In this document: in pieces, positions 33,078-42,520 of the stretch
Layout: each line of letters opens with the position of its first letter
Position numbering within the stretch: position 1 is the stretch's first letter
Assembly (NCBI RefSeq): GCF_014201095.1
Contig: NZ_JACHDN010000001.1
Span: 2,294,001-2,358,000 of the forward strand
DNA: 64,000 bases
Direction of reading: 5' to 3'
From: Cellulomonas hominis
GTDB taxonomy: Bacteria; Actinomycetota; Actinomycetes; Actinomycetales; Cellulomonadaceae
Notes under the pieces: generated by a model
The model's input: only the letters and a program-made list of their open reading frames with translations
Told to the model about the DNA's origin: nothing
The model's database searches: none
Position numbers and translations under genes: made by a program

Positions 33078-33901
33078 CGCGGCGCCGCGCCCGCGACCGC
33101 GTGCAGCACCGGCCCGAGCACCACGCCGGCGTCCGCGTTCGTCATCCAGCTCGACGAGGTGCTCGAGCCCGCCACCACCGCGACCATGAGGACGAGGAAC
33201 GCCAGCATGAACGCCGTGACGATCCCTCCGACGACGATCCCGGCGATCGCCAGGCCGCGGCCCTGCGCTCCGGTCCGGCGGATCCGGCGCAGCGCGGCGA
33301 TGCCCAGGCCCAGGCCGACCGGGGCGGTGAGGTAGACGAGGAAGCTCGAGCACGACAGGACCAGCGACGCGATCGCGAGGCCGTCCGTGGCGGGAGCAGC
33401 CGGCGGGGCCCAGGTGCCGTAGGGGGCGTAGGCCACCGGCTGGCCGCCGACGGGGGCGGCGTAGGGGGTGCCGTAGCCGGGCTGGGCGGGGGAGTAGCCC
33501 GGCTGGGCGGCGCCGTAGCCCGGCTGCGTGGCGCCGTAGCCGGCGGCGGCGCCACTCGGCGTCGCGCCGTACCCCGGTGCCGCGCCGTACCCCGGCGTCA
33601 GGCCGTACCCCGGCGCCGCGTCGTACCCGGAGGTCGCGTGGGAGCCGGGCGCGTCGCCGCCGTACGTGGCCCCGTACCCCGGCGGCGCTCCCTCCGGCGC
33701 CCCGTACGGCGACGTCGGGGCGGCGTCGCGGACGGCGTACGGCGAGGCGTCCGCAGGCGGGGCCGGGAGCCGGGCCTCGTACCCCGACGGGGCCGGCGCG
33801 GCGGGGGTCGCGGGGGCGTCACCCCAGCCCGACCCGGTGCCGGGCGCGGCGAACGGGCGGTCGGGTCCGGGCGCCGGCGCACCCTGCTCGGGCGAGGTCA
33901 T
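33074..33901 (-). CDS. DUF4190 membrane protein with PGYGA repeat region
   Basis: The 275-residue protein has a 165-residue cytosolic N-terminus very rich in Pro, Gly, Tyr and Ala, with about a dozen PGYGA/QPGY-type repeats (residues about 72-150). Then the DUF4190 pair of helices follows (LAIASLVLSCSSFLVYLTAPVGLGLGIAALRRIRR, GRGLAIAGIVVGGIVTAFMLAFL). A short outer tail lies at the C-terminus. The repeats resemble low-complexity condensate-forming segments of actinobacterial membrane proteins; the role is unknown. Its ATG is preceded by TAGGTT at 6 nt, suggesting leaderless mRNA. Confidence 0.8.
   Translation of the reverse strand: MTSPEQGAPAPGPDRPFAAPGTGSGWGDAPATPAAPAPSGYEARLPAPPADASPYAVRDAAPTSPYGAPEGAPPGYGATYGGDAPGSHATSGYDAAPGYGLTPGYGAAPGYGATPSGAAAGYGATQPGYGAAQPGYSPAQPGYGTPYAAPVGGQPVAYAPYGTWAPPAAPATDGLAIASLVLSCSSFLVYLTAPVGLGLGIAALRRIRRTGAQGRGLAIAGIVVGGIVTAFMLAFLVLMVAVVAGSSTSSSWMTNADAGVVLGPVLHAVAGAAPR
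33440..33690 (-). repeat. PGYGA-type codon repeats in DUF4190 gene
   Basis: Imperfect 15-21 bp units encode PGYGA, QPGYG and related motifs. Such GC-rich repeats are likely to change length by slippage. Confidence 0.7.
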
Positions 33902-33907
33902 GCGCAG

Positions 33908-33913
33908 AACCTA
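33908..33913 (-). promoter_or_regulatory. -10 hexamer of leaderless DUF4190 gene
   Basis: TAGGTT on the minus strand lies 6 nt before the ATG at 33901, with no Shine-Dalgarno sequence. Confidence 0.6.
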
Positions 33914-33937
33914 GCGGAGCGTCGCGGTCGCCGGGGG

Positions 33938-34735
33938 TCAGGCGGCGTCGGCGACGTCCAGCACGACCGGCACGTGGTCCGAGGGCGCCTTGCCCTTGCG
34001 CTCGTTCCGCTCGATGGTGGCGCCGGTGACGCGGACGGCCAGCGCGGGCGACGCCCAGGTGAAGTCGATGCGCATGCCCTCGTTCCGGGGGAACCGGAGC
34101 TGCTGGTAGTCCCAGTAGGTGTACGTGTGCTCGGCCGGCACGTGCTCGCGGGACACCTCGGTGTACCCGGCGGCGGCGAACGCGGCGAACGCCTCCCGCT
34201 CCGCGGGGGTGACGTGCGTGCGCCCGGCGAACAGGCCGATGTCCCACACGTCGGTGTCGAGCGGCGCGACGTTCCAGTCCCCGACGAGGGCCACGGGCAG
34301 CGCGGGGTCCTCCTCGATCCACCGGCCGGCCTCCTGCCGCAGGGCCTCCAGCCAGCGGAGCTTGTAGTCGAAGTGCGGGTCGCCGACCTCGCGCCCGTTC
34401 GGGATGTACAGGCTCCACACCCGCACGCCACCGCAGCTCGCCCCGAGCGCGCGCGCCTCGGTCACCGGGTCCTCGCCCCAGCCCGGCTGCCCGGCGAACG
34501 CGTGCTCGACGTCCGTGATGCCCACCCGCGACGCGATCGCGACGCCGTTCCACTGGCTGAACCCGCTGGTGACGACCTCGTAGCCCGCGGCCTCGAACGC
34601 CTCGCGGGGGAACTGCTCGTCCTTGCACTTCGTCTCCTGCATGGCGAGGACGTCGGTGCCGGAGCGCTCCAGGAAGGCGATCACGCGGTCGACGCGGGTG
34701 CGGACGGAGTTCACGTTCCAGGTGGCGAGGCGCAT
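33938..34735 (-). CDS. xthA: Exodeoxyribonuclease III
   Basis: The 265-residue enzyme repairs abasic sites and trims 3' ends of DNA. MRLATWNVNSVRTRVDR, LAMQETKCKDEQFP (metal-binding Glu), SLYIPNGREVGDPHFDYKLRWL (catalytic Tyr), VGDWNVAP (Asp-Asn pair) and RIDFTWASP...SDHVPVV (final Asp-His) are the five motifs of the ExoIII/APE1 family. The size matches the family. The ATG at 34735 lies 7 nt after TACCGT, so the mRNA is probably leaderless. It is divergent from an SDR gene. Confidence 0.96.
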   Translation of the reverse strand: MRLATWNVNSVRTRVDRVIAFLERSGTDVLAMQETKCKDEQFPREAFEAAGYEVVTSGFSQWNGVAIASRVGITDVEHAFAGQPGWGEDPVTEARALGASCGGVRVWSLYIPNGREVGDPHFDYKLRWLEALRQEAGRWIEEDPALPVALVGDWNVAPLDTDVWDIGLFAGRTHVTPAEREAFAAFAAAGYTEVSREHVPAEHTYTYWDYQQLRFPRNEGMRIDFTWASPALAVRVTGATIERNERKGKAPSDHVPVVLDVADAA

Positions 34736-34742
34736 GCCCGGC

Positions 34743-34748
34743 ACGGTA
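34743..34748 (-). promoter_or_regulatory. -10 hexamer of leaderless xthA
   Basis: TACCGT on the minus strand lies 7 nt before the ATG at 34735, with no Shine-Dalgarno sequence. Confidence 0.6.
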
Positions 34749-34829
34749 CCGGCCGCCCCCGACACGCCCGCAACCGGTCGGCGGGCCCCTCCGGGCGCGT
34801 ACCCGGCGACAGACCCGCGGCCCCGTCCG

Positions 34830-34835
34830 TAGGGT
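34830..34835 (+). promoter_or_regulatory. -10 hexamer of leaderless SDR gene
   Basis: TAGGGT lies 6 nt before the ATG at 34842, with no Shine-Dalgarno sequence. Confidence 0.6.
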
Positions 34836-34841
34836 GGCGGC

Positions 34842-35618
34842 ATGGGAACCGCACTGATCACGGGCGCCAGCGCCGGCCTGGGGCTCGAGTTCGCGTGGCA
34901 GCTCGCCACCGCGCGTCACGACGTCGTCCTGGTGGCCCGGGACGGCGAGAAGCTCGAGCGGCTCGCCGCCCAGCTGCGGGCCGCCGCGGGCGTGCACGCC
35001 GAGGTGCTGCCGGCCGACCTGACCGACCGGGCCGACCTCGAGCGGGTGGCCGGGCGGCTGCGCGCCGCCGAGCGTCCGGTCGGCCTGCTGGTGAACAACG
35101 CCGGCAACGGCCTCGGGCAGCGGTTCGTCGGCGGCGACCTGGCCCTCGAGGAGGCCTCGCTCGACCTCATGGTCCGCGCGGTGCTCGTCCTCTCGCACGC
35201 CGCGGCCGGGGCGATGGTCGAGCGCGGGCGCGGGGCGATCCTCAACGTGGCGTCGATCGCCGCGCTCACGGCGGGCGGCACGTACTCCGCGGCGAAGGCC
35301 TGGGTCCGGAGCTTCACCGAGGGCCTGGCCGTCGAGCTCGTCGGCACCGGCGTGACCGCCACCGCGCTGTGCCCGGGCCTGACGCACACGGAGTTCCACG
35401 AGCGCGCCGGCCTGAGCGGGGCGGAGTCCTACCCCGAGGTCGCGTGGCTGTCCGCGGACCGCGTCGTCGCGACCGCGCTCGCGGACGTCCGCCGGGGTGC
35501 GGTGATCTCGACGCCGAGCCTGCGGTACCAGGTCGCCTCCGGGCTGCTGCGGACCCTGCCGCGGTCGGTGGTGCGCCGGCTCGGCGAGGCCCGGCGCGAC
35601 CGCGTGGTCGGTCCCTGA
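34842..35618 (+). CDS. Short-chain dehydrogenase/reductase
   Basis: This 258-residue NAD(P)-dependent oxidoreductase has the classical SDR motifs. ALITGASAGLGLEFA (residues 4-18) binds the cofactor; LVARDGEKL suggests NADP(H) because an Arg follows the second strand. VNNAGNG is at 86-92. The catalytic Ser is in NVASIAALTAG and Tyr-Lys in YSAAKAW. The C-terminal ARRDRVVGP tail is basic. Substrate cannot be predicted; similar proteins reduce keto-acyl or aldehyde compounds. It is followed 20 nt later by pyrE, which however has its own -10. Confidence 0.92.
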   Translation: MGTALITGASAGLGLEFAWQLATARHDVVLVARDGEKLERLAAQLRAAAGVHAEVLPADLTDRADLERVAGRLRAAERPVGLLVNNAGNGLGQRFVGGDLALEEASLDLMVRAVLVLSHAAAGAMVERGRGAILNVASIAALTAGGTYSAAKAWVRSFTEGLAVELVGTGVTATALCPGLTHTEFHERAGLSGAESYPEVAWLSADRVVATALADVRRGAVISTPSLRYQVASGLLRTLPRSVVRRLGEARRDRVVGP

Positions 35619-35625
35619 CCGCGGC

Positions 35626-35631
35626 TACCCT
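35626..35631 (+). promoter_or_regulatory. -10 hexamer of leaderless pyrE
   Basis: TACCCT lies 7 nt before the GTG at 35639, with no Shine-Dalgarno sequence. Confidence 0.65.
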
Positions 35632-35638
35632 GGCGGGC

Positions 35639-36217
35639 GTGACGAACTCCCCGATGTCCCCGACCCCGCGCGAGCAGCTGCGCGACCTGATCGTCGAGCT
35701 CGCGGTCGTCCGCGGCCGGGTCACGCTGTCCTCGGGCCGCGAGGCCGACTACTACGTCGACCTGCGCCGCGTGACGCTGCACCACCGCGCCGCCCCGCTC
35801 ATCGGCCACGTGCTGCTGGACCGGCTGGAGGAGGTCGGGCTGGGCACCGCCGACGTCGAGGCGGTCGGCGGGCTGACGCTCGGCGCCGACCCCGTCGCGA
35901 CCGCCCTGCTGCACGCCGCGGCGTCCCGGGGGCAGGACCTGGACGCGTTCGTGGTCCGCAAGGAGGCCAAGGCGCACGGCATGCAGCGCCGCATCGAGGG
36001 CCCGGACATCGCGGGCCGGCCGGTCGTCGTGCTGGAGGACACCTCCACGACGGGCGGCTCCCCGATCGCGGCGCTCGAGGCGGCCCGCGAGGCCGGTGCC
36101 GACGTGCGCGGCGTCGCGGTGATCGTCGACCGGGGCACCGGCGCGCAGGAGAGGATCGAGGCGCTCGGCGTCCCGTACCACTACCTCTACGACCTCGCGG
36201 ACCTCGGCCTCGCCTGA
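35639..36217 (+). CDS. pyrE: Orotate phosphoribosyltransferase
   Basis: The 192-residue enzyme joins orotate to PRPP to make orotidine 5'-phosphate in pyrimidine synthesis. LSSGREADYYVDLRRVTLH is the N-terminal family motif. GGLTLGADPVATALLHAAA and VRKEAKAHGMQRRIEG (catalytic loop Lys) follow. VVVLEDTSTTGGSPIAALEAARE is the PRPP-binding motif; here DTSTTG replaces the more usual DVVTTG. I chose the GTG at 35639, which is 7 nt from the -10 hexamer. It sits in the middle of other nucleotide and DNA-repair genes. Confidence 0.95.
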   Translation: MTNSPMSPTPREQLRDLIVELAVVRGRVTLSSGREADYYVDLRRVTLHHRAAPLIGHVLLDRLEEVGLGTADVEAVGGLTLGADPVATALLHAAASRGQDLDAFVVRKEAKAHGMQRRIEGPDIAGRPVVVLEDTSTTGGSPIAALEAAREAGADVRGVAVIVDRGTGAQERIEALGVPYHYLYDLADLGLA

Positions 36218-36229
36218 CCTCGCGCCCGC

Positions 36230-36305
36230 CCGCCGAGATCGGTCCTCCCGCCCCAGATCGGTCGGTACGACGACTGATCTCGGCGCGAACGACCGATCTC
36301 GGCGG
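36230..36305. terminator. Four-copy nested palindrome between convergent genes
   Basis: Outer arms (36230-36244 and 36291-36305) pair perfectly over 15 bp. Inner arms (AGATCGGTC near 36255 and GACTGATCT near 36272) pair with one mismatch. All four copies carry the word GATCGGTC or its complement. It separates the stops of pyrE and the YwiC-like gene. Confidence 0.65.
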
Positions 36306-36358
36306 AGGAGAGGCCGATCCGGGCGCCGGCGGTCGAGCCGGCGGCGCGGTCCGGACGG

Positions 36359-37171
36359 TCAGACCGCGGCCAGGGTGACGGCGGTGACCGCCAGCGTCGC
36401 GACGACCTCGCCCGCCCCGATCACCGCCGGCCGCACCCGGCCGCGGCGCGGCAGCACGGCCGCCCGGAGCAGCAGCGCCCACGCCAGCAGCACGAGGGCC
36501 CACCCGGTGGCCCCGCCCGGGCGGCCGAGCGCCGCGAGCACCAGCGCCGCCGCCACGAGGGCGCCGTGGTACCCGGTGGACAGCCGGTAGGTGCCGGGGC
36601 GGTCGCGCTCGCGGATCATCGACTTCACGTACGGGACCGTCCCGACCAGGTACGCCGCGAGCAGCCCGGTCGCCGCCCACGCCGCGCCGTCGTCCGCGCC
36701 GGGCGGCCACCAGCCGGTCACCGGCTCGCCGAGCCCGGCGGCGACCACGGTCAGCAGCGCCGCCGCCGCGATCGTCACGAGGTCGTTGCCGTACGACCGG
36801 TCCTCGCGCCGGGCGGCGTAGCGCAGGCTCAGCCCCAGCAGCACCGCGTACACCGGCGCCCACCGGAGCAGCGCGGGGTGGGTGGCGAGCAGCGTCCCGC
36901 CGAGCAGGGCCGTCGCGACGCCGTACCCGACGACCGGGCCCCGGTAGCGCGACCTGCGGCCGGACCGCAGCCACTGGGTCGCCGCGAAGTAGGCGCAGTA
37001 CGCCGCCAGCCAGGCGACGAGCAGCAGCGCGTGCCACCCGGTCGGCCCGGCGACGAGGGCACCCACCACGGGCGGGGCGACGACCATCGCCCAGGCGCCG
37101 TGCTGGTTCGGCACCCAGCCCCGGGGGATCCGGCGGCGCTTCGCGGCGGGGCGCGCGGTCGGGCGGGTCAC
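36359..37171 (-). CDS. YwiC-like family membrane protein
   Basis: This 270-residue polytopic protein has about eight hydrophobic segments. WVPNQHGAWAMVVAPPVVGAL (residues about 19-39) is the hallmark N-terminus of the YwiC-like family, followed by WLRSGRRSRYRGPVVGYG and a central RREDRSYGNDLVT loop. GTVPYVKSMIRERD is another conserved loop. No function is known for the family. The GTG at 37171 follows GGGGAGGATG, which could act as Shine-Dalgarno. It is separate from the HAD gene by 46 nt on the same strand. Confidence 0.88.
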   Translation of the reverse strand: MTRPTARPAAKRRRIPRGWVPNQHGAWAMVVAPPVVGALVAGPTGWHALLLVAWLAAYCAYFAATQWLRSGRRSRYRGPVVGYGVATALLGGTLLATHPALLRWAPVYAVLLGLSLRYAARREDRSYGNDLVTIAAAALLTVVAAGLGEPVTGWWPPGADDGAAWAATGLLAAYLVGTVPYVKSMIRERDRPGTYRLSTGYHGALVAAALVLAALGRPGGATGWALVLLAWALLLRAAVLPRRGRVRPAVIGAGEVVATLAVTAVTLAAV

Positions 37172-37217
37172 CCCGGCATCCTCCCCGGGCGCGCGCCCGG
37201 GGCGTGGGACCGAGGGC

Positions 37218-38015
37218 TCAGGCGGGCCCCGCCGCCCACTCGGGCACGCGGTCGACCAGGTCCGCGATCGAGTCGAGCACCTGCGTCGGCCGGAACGGGT
37301 ACCGCTGGACGTCCTCGGGCCGGGTCGAGCCGGTGAGCACGAGGAACGTCCGCAGACCCGCCTCGATGCCCGCCACGACGTCGGTGTCCATCCGGTCGCC
37401 GACCATCGCGGTGGTCTCGGAGTGCGCGTCGATCCGGTTGAGCGCGGACCGGATCATCATGGGGTTGGGCTTCCCGACGAAGTACGGCTGCCGCCCCGTC
37501 GCCGCCGTGATCATCGCCGCCACCGCGCCGGTCGCGGGCAGGTCGCCCTCCTGGCTCGGGCCGGTGACGTCCGGGTTGGTGGCGATGAACCGCGCGCCGC
37601 CCTGGACCAGCCGGATCGCCCGGGTGATCGCCTCGAACGAGTACGTGCGCGTCTCGCCCAGCACGACGAAGTCGGGGTCGGCCGAGGTCAGCGTGTAGCC
37701 CGCCTCGTACAGGGCGGTCGTCAGGCCGGCCTCGCCGATGACGTACGCCGAGCCGCCGGGCATCTGGTCGACGAGGAACTGCGCCGTCGCCAGCGCCGAC
37801 GTCCACAGGGACTCCTCGGCCAGGTCGATGCCGGACCCCGCGAGCCGCGCGCGCAGGTCGCGCGGCGTGAAGATCGAGTTGTTCGTCAGCACGAGGAACG
37901 GGTGGTCCCCGTCGCGCAGCGCCCGCACGAACTCCGGGGCCCCGGGCAGCGCCACGCCCTCGTGCACCAGCACGCCGTCCATGTCGGACAGCCAGGACGT
38001 GATCGGGCGGGTCAC
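37218..38015 (-). CDS. HAD-IIA family phosphatase (NagD-like)
   Basis: This 265-residue hydrolase has the HAD motifs. DMDGVLV (residues 11-17, nucleophile Asp and proton donor), VLTNNS (motif II Thr/Ser), a cap of the IIA type with [12 protein letters not shown] (motif III Lys) and [18 protein letters not shown] (motif IV Asp pair). NagD and related proteins dephosphorylate nucleotides or sugar phosphates. Substrate unknown. The GTG start overlaps the stop of the DedA gene as GTGA, so translation is coupled. Confidence 0.93.
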   Translation of the reverse strand: MTRPITSWLSDMDGVLVHEGVALPGAPEFVRALRDGDHPFLVLTNNSIFTPRDLRARLAGSGIDLAEESLWTSALATAQFLVDQMPGGSAYVIGEAGLTTALYEAGYTLTSADPDFVVLGETRTYSFEAITRAIRLVQGGARFIATNPDVTGPSQEGDLPATGAVAAMITAATGRQPYFVGKPNPMMIRSALNRIDAHSETTAMVGDRMDTDVVAGIEAGLRTFLVLTGSTRPEDVQRYPFRPTQVLDSIADLVDRVPEWAAGPA

Positions 38016-38746
38016 TGGTCGAAGGCCTTGCGCTCCACCTCGGCGCGCTCGGCGGGCTCGTCGTACGCCGCGAGCCGCTTCGCCTCCCGCCGCCCCCGCA
38101 GCACCTCGATGGCGATCGGGACCACCGAGATGAGCACGATGAGGACGAGCAGCACCTCGATGTTGTCCTTGACGAACGTGACGTTGCCCAGCACGTAGCC
38201 GAGCAGCGTGACCCCGACGCCCCACAGCAGCGCGCCGACCACGTTGAACGACACGAAGTGCCGGTAGCTCATCTTCCCGACGCCGGCCGCGACCGGGGCG
38301 TAGGTCCGCACGATCGGCACGAAGCGCGCCACGATGATCGTCCGGCCGCCGTACTTGTCGAAGTACTTGTAGGTCTGGTCGATGTACTGCTGCTTGAAGA
38401 ACCGCGAGTCGGGCCGGCTGAACAGCCGCGGCCCGGCCTTGTGCCCGATGAGGTACGCGAGCTGGTCGCCGAGGAACGCCGCCGCGAACAGGAGCAGGCA
38501 CAGCAGCCAGAGGGGGAAGTCGAGCTCCTTGTGCGCGACGAGCATGCCCGCGGTGAACAGCAGGGAGTCGCCCGGCAGGAACGGGAACAGCAGTCCCGTC
38601 TCGATGAAGACGACGATGACGATCCCGATCAGCGCGTACGAGCCGAACGAGGAGATGAGGTTCTCCGCGTCGAGCCAGTCCGGCAGGAGCGCGGGCTGGG
38701 CGCCGAGGGCGGGGAGCGTGGCCGCGAGCGCGGTCGACAGGGGCAT
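38012..38746 (-). CDS. DedA family membrane protein
   Basis: The 244-residue protein has the DedA motifs [23 protein letters not shown] (about 50-72) and [26 protein letters not shown] (about 135-160), with four to five hydrophobic segments and a basic tail. Such proteins probably move lipid carriers or lipids with the proton gradient. It belongs to a different branch from the DedA protein at 27329: this one has [12 protein letters not shown], typical of YqjA/YghB-like forms. TACGCT 7 nt before the ATG at 38746 predicts leaderless expression, and the downstream HAD gene is coupled by a GTGA overlap. Confidence 0.93.
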   Translation of the reverse strand: MPLSTALAATLPALGAQPALLPDWLDAENLISSFGSYALIGIVIVVFIETGLLFPFLPGDSLLFTAGMLVAHKELDFPLWLLCLLLFAAAFLGDQLAYLIGHKAGPRLFSRPDSRFFKQQYIDQTYKYFDKYGGRTIIVARFVPIVRTYAPVAAGVGKMSYRHFVSFNVVGALLWGVGVTLLGYVLGNVTFVKDNIEVLLVLIVLISVVPIAIEVLRGRREAKRLAAYDEPAERAEVERKAFDQ

Positions 38747-38753
38747 GGTGACC

Positions 38754-38759
38754 AGCGTA
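38754..38759 (-). promoter_or_regulatory. -10 hexamer of leaderless DedA gene
   Basis: TACGCT on the minus strand lies 7 nt before the ATG at 38746, with no Shine-Dalgarno sequence. Confidence 0.6.
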
Positions 38760-38836
38760 CGACGGCACCCGTGGGACCCCCGGTCGTCCGGTGTGCAGTT
38801 CCTGTGCGGGTGTCCGGGTGCGGGAGGATGGCGGCC

Positions 38837-40042
38837 GTGACGACCACCGGCACCCTCGGCACCCCCCTGACCCCCGGCGCCACCCGCGCGCTGCTGCTCG
38901 GCTCCGGCGAGCTCGGCAAGGAGGTCGCGATCGAGCTGCAGCGCCTCGGCGTCGAGGTCGTGGCCGTCGACCGGTACCCGGACGCCCCGGCGATGCAGGT
39001 CGCGCACCGGGCGCACGTCGTCGACATGCTCGACCCCGCGGCGCTGCGCGCGGTGCTCGACACGGAGCGCCCGCACGTCGTGGTCCCGGAGATCGAGGCG
39101 ATCGCCACCGAGGTGCTCGCGGACGTCGAGGCCGCCGGGGTCCGCGTCGTGCCGACCGCCCGCGCCACCCGGCTCACGATGGACCGCGAGGGCATCCGGC
39201 GGCTCGCGGCCGAGGAGCTCGGGCTGCCGACCTCGCCGTACCGGTTCGTCGACTCCCTGGCGGATCTGCGGGCCGCCGTCGCCGAGGTCGGGCTGCCGTG
39301 CGTCGTGAAGCCGGTGATGTCGTCGTCCGGCAAGGGCCAGTCGGTGGTCCGCGGGGAGGGCGACGTCGAGGCCGCGTGGGCCGCCGCGCAGACCGGCGGC
39401 CGGGCCGTCGCGGACGCGGGCGGCGCGGTGCGGGTGGTCGTCGAGGGCTTCGTCCGGTTCGACTCCGAGATCACGCTGCTCACCGTCCGGCACGCCGGCG
39501 GCACGACGTTCTGCGACCCGATCGGCCACGTGCAGGTCGACGGCGACTACCGGGAGTCCTGGCAGCCCGCGCCGCTGCCGCCCGCGACGCTCGCGGAGGC
39601 CCGGCGGGTGTCCGCCGCGGTCACGGAGGCGCTCGGCGGCTGGGGCGTGTTCGGCGTCGAGCTGTTCGTCGTCGGGGACCGGGTGCTGTTCTCGGAGGTG
39701 TCCCCGCGCCCCCACGACACGGGCCTCGTCACGCTCGCGTCCCAGGACCTGTCGGAGTTCGCCCTGCACGCGCGCGCCGTGCTCGGGCTGCCCGCCGGGG
39801 ACGTGCTCCTGCTCGGCCCGGCCGCGTCGTGCGCGGTGCTCGCGGAGGGCACCGGGGTCCCGCGGTTCGACGGCGTGGACGCGGCGCTCGCGGTGCCGAC
39901 CGCGCAGGTGCGGCTGTTCGGCAAGCCGTCCGTCGCGGGCCGGCGCCGGGTGGCGGTCACCGTCGCGCGCGGCGCGGACGTCGCGCAGGCCCGCGAGCGG
40001 GCCCGGGGCGCCGCGGCGGCGTTGTCGGTCGAGCTGGACTGA
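38837..40042 (+). CDS. purT: Formate-dependent phosphoribosylglycinamide formyltransferase PurT
   Basis: The 401-residue ATP-grasp enzyme makes formyl-GAR from GAR, formate and ATP, replacing the folate-dependent PurN step. [21 protein letters not shown] (about 18-38) and [18 protein letters not shown] are PurT-specific. [13 protein letters not shown] is the ATP-grasp loop. [11 protein letters not shown] and [11 protein letters not shown] carry ATP/Mg contacts; [19 protein letters not shown] closes the site. PurK is excluded by these motifs. The GTG at 38837 has GGGAGG 9 nt upstream; an ATG three codons earlier is too close to that site. A TrmH-type gene follows after 12 nt. Confidence 0.94.
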   Translation: MTTTGTLGTPLTPGATRALLLGSGELGKEVAIELQRLGVEVVAVDRYPDAPAMQVAHRAHVVDMLDPAALRAVLDTERPHVVVPEIEAIATEVLADVEAAGVRVVPTARATRLTMDREGIRRLAAEELGLPTSPYRFVDSLADLRAAVAEVGLPCVVKPVMSSSGKGQSVVRGEGDVEAAWAAAQTGGRAVADAGGAVRVVVEGFVRFDSEITLLTVRHAGGTTFCDPIGHVQVDGDYRESWQPAPLPPATLAEARRVSAAVTEALGGWGVFGVELFVVGDRVLFSEVSPRPHDTGLVTLASQDLSEFALHARAVLGLPAGDVLLLGPAASCAVLAEGTGVPRFDGVDAALAVPTAQVRLFGKPSVAGRRRVAVTVARGADVAQARERARGAAAALSVELD

Positions 40043-40054
40043 GGGGCGGGCCCG

Positions 40055-40714
40055 GTGAGCGAGCAGCCCCCCGACGGCGCCCCCGAGGTCGGCGTCGGAC
40101 CCTGGCCGGGCGGCCCCGCGGCGTGGCCCGACGACCCGCGCTACGACCCCGACCTGCTCGCGCACGGCGACCGCCGCAACGTCGCCGACCGGTACCGCTA
40201 CTGGACCGTCGAGGCCGTCGTCGCGGACCTCGACACGCGGCGGCACCCGTTCCACGTGGCCATCGAGAACTGGGCGCACGACCTCAACATCGGCTCGGTG
40301 GTGCGGACCGCGAACGCGTTCAACGCCGCGGGGGTGCACGTCGTCGGGCGGCGGCGGTGGAACCGGCGCGGCGCGATGGTCACCGACCGGTACCTGCACG
40401 TGCACCACCACCCCGACGTCGCCGACCTGCTCGCGTGGGCCGCGACCGCGGGGCCGGGCGGCGGGGCGCTGCCGGTGCTCGGGATCGACAACGTGCCGGG
40501 CTCGGTCCCGCTCGACGGCTACCCGGTCCCCGAGGCGTGCGTGCTGCTGTTCGGGCAGGAGTCCGCGGGGCTGTCGGAGGCGGCCCGCGCCGGGGCCGAG
40601 GCGGTGCTGCACATCGACCAGTACGGGTCGACCCGGTCGATCAACGCGGGGGCCGCGGCGGCGATCGCGATGCACGCGTGGGCGGTCCGGCACGCGGGGC
40701 CGCCGCCGTCGTAG
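40055..40714 (+). CDS. TrmH/SpoU family RNA 2'-O-methyltransferase
   Basis: This 219-residue SPOUT methyltransferase has DLNIGSVVRTANAFNAAGVHVVG (motif 1, with the catalytic Asn/Arg), LLFGQESAGLSEAARAGAEAVLHI (motif 2) and GSTRSINAGAAAAIAMHAW (motif 3, trefoil-knot SAM site). It would methylate a ribose in tRNA or rRNA; the exact site cannot be read from sequence. The N-terminus is an acidic/Pro-rich extension. The GTG follows a GAGGGGCGGG Shine-Dalgarno. It is probably cotranscribed with purT. Confidence 0.92.
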   Translation: MSEQPPDGAPEVGVGPWPGGPAAWPDDPRYDPDLLAHGDRRNVADRYRYWTVEAVVADLDTRRHPFHVAIENWAHDLNIGSVVRTANAFNAAGVHVVGRRRWNRRGAMVTDRYLHVHHHPDVADLLAWAATAGPGGGALPVLGIDNVPGSVPLDGYPVPEACVLLFGQESAGLSEAARAGAEAVLHIDQYGSTRSINAGAAAAIAMHAWAVRHAGPPPS

Positions 40715-40863
40715 GCGGCCGTGCTCGGTGGCACCGAGGTCGCCCGGTCCTGGGCCGACGTCGCTCGGGGGCGTCCGTGGGCAGGACGTCCCGGACGGCC
40801 CGCTCCGCGGACGTGCCAGACTTGGTGCGATAGCGAACCCCCTCTTTCTTTGGAGCTGCTGCG

Positions 40864-41886
<1,023 letters not shown>

Positions 41887-41907
41887 TCGCGGTCGCGTCC
41901 TGACGCG

Positions 41908-41946
41908 ACGAGGGCCCGGTCACCGACTCGGTGACCGGGCCCTCGT
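41908..41946. terminator. Terminator hairpin of fba, near-minimal loop
   Basis: A 19-bp perfect inverted repeat (41908-41926 and 41928-41946) with a formal 1-nt centre lies 21 nt after the fba stop. It would form a very stable hairpin in either strand and also faces the convergent STAS gene. Confidence 0.8.
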
Positions 41947-41987
41947 GCGTGCGGGGTGCGGGCGGGCGGTGCGGGCGGGCGGTGCGC

Positions 41988-42407
41988 TCAGCCCGCGGGC
42001 GGCGCGTCCTCCACGACGTCGAGCAGCTCGCCGATCCGGGTGACCTCCAGCAGGAACTGGACGGTCGGCGGCACGTGCAGCAGCCGCACCCGGTGCGGGG
42101 TGCGCATCGCGAGCCGGGCGAGGAACGCCACGCCGGACGAGTCCATGAACGTCACGTGGTGCGCGTCGATCTCGATGGGCACGCCCGCCTGCTCGGCGTC
42201 CGTCGTGGCCTGCGCGAGATCCGGTCCGAGGTCGGCGTCGACCTCGCCCGACAGGACGATCGTCGTCCGGTCGGGGGACAGGATCACGTGGACCGAACCC
42301 GGCTCCCCGGCGGCGTCGCGCGACCCGGGTGCGGTCGGCGCGGGCGCGCCTTCCGAGGCCTGGTCCCCGGCGAGCCCGCTCGGCGGAGTGCTGTTACCGT
42401 CGCGCAC
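41988..42407 (-). CDS. STAS-domain anti-sigma factor antagonist
   Basis: This 139-residue protein has a 38-residue disordered start and one STAS domain (about 39-135). TTIVLSGEVDADLGPDL and THVTFMDSSGVAFL-like motif (DAHHVTFMDSSGVAFL, residues 81-96) carry the phosphorylatable Ser of SpoIIAA/RsbV proteins. The dephosphorylated form would bind the anti-sigma kinase and free a sigma factor. The GTG is preceded by GGGAG. It is divergent from the PP2C gene, whose phosphatase domain may act on it. Confidence 0.9.
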   Translation of the reverse strand: MRDGNSTPPSGLAGDQASEGAPAPTAPGSRDAAGEPGSVHVILSPDRTTIVLSGEVDADLGPDLAQATTDAEQAGVPIEIDAHHVTFMDSSGVAFLARLAMRTPHRVRLLHVPPTVQFLLEVTRIGELLDVVEDAPPAG

Positions 42408-42520
42408 GATGCTCCCTTCCGTCCGGATGGCGGTCGCACGCGACCGCGCCGGGTGTCGGCTCGTCCCGGTGGGTGGCTTCGCCGGAACCTGTCGGGAACG
42501 CTAGACGATCGGAGGCGGTG

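Noticed and set aside
40734..40776. GAGGTCG/CGACGTC words after the TrmH-type gene
   Set aside because: They resemble the intergenic palindrome words, but the arms do not pair over a useful length.
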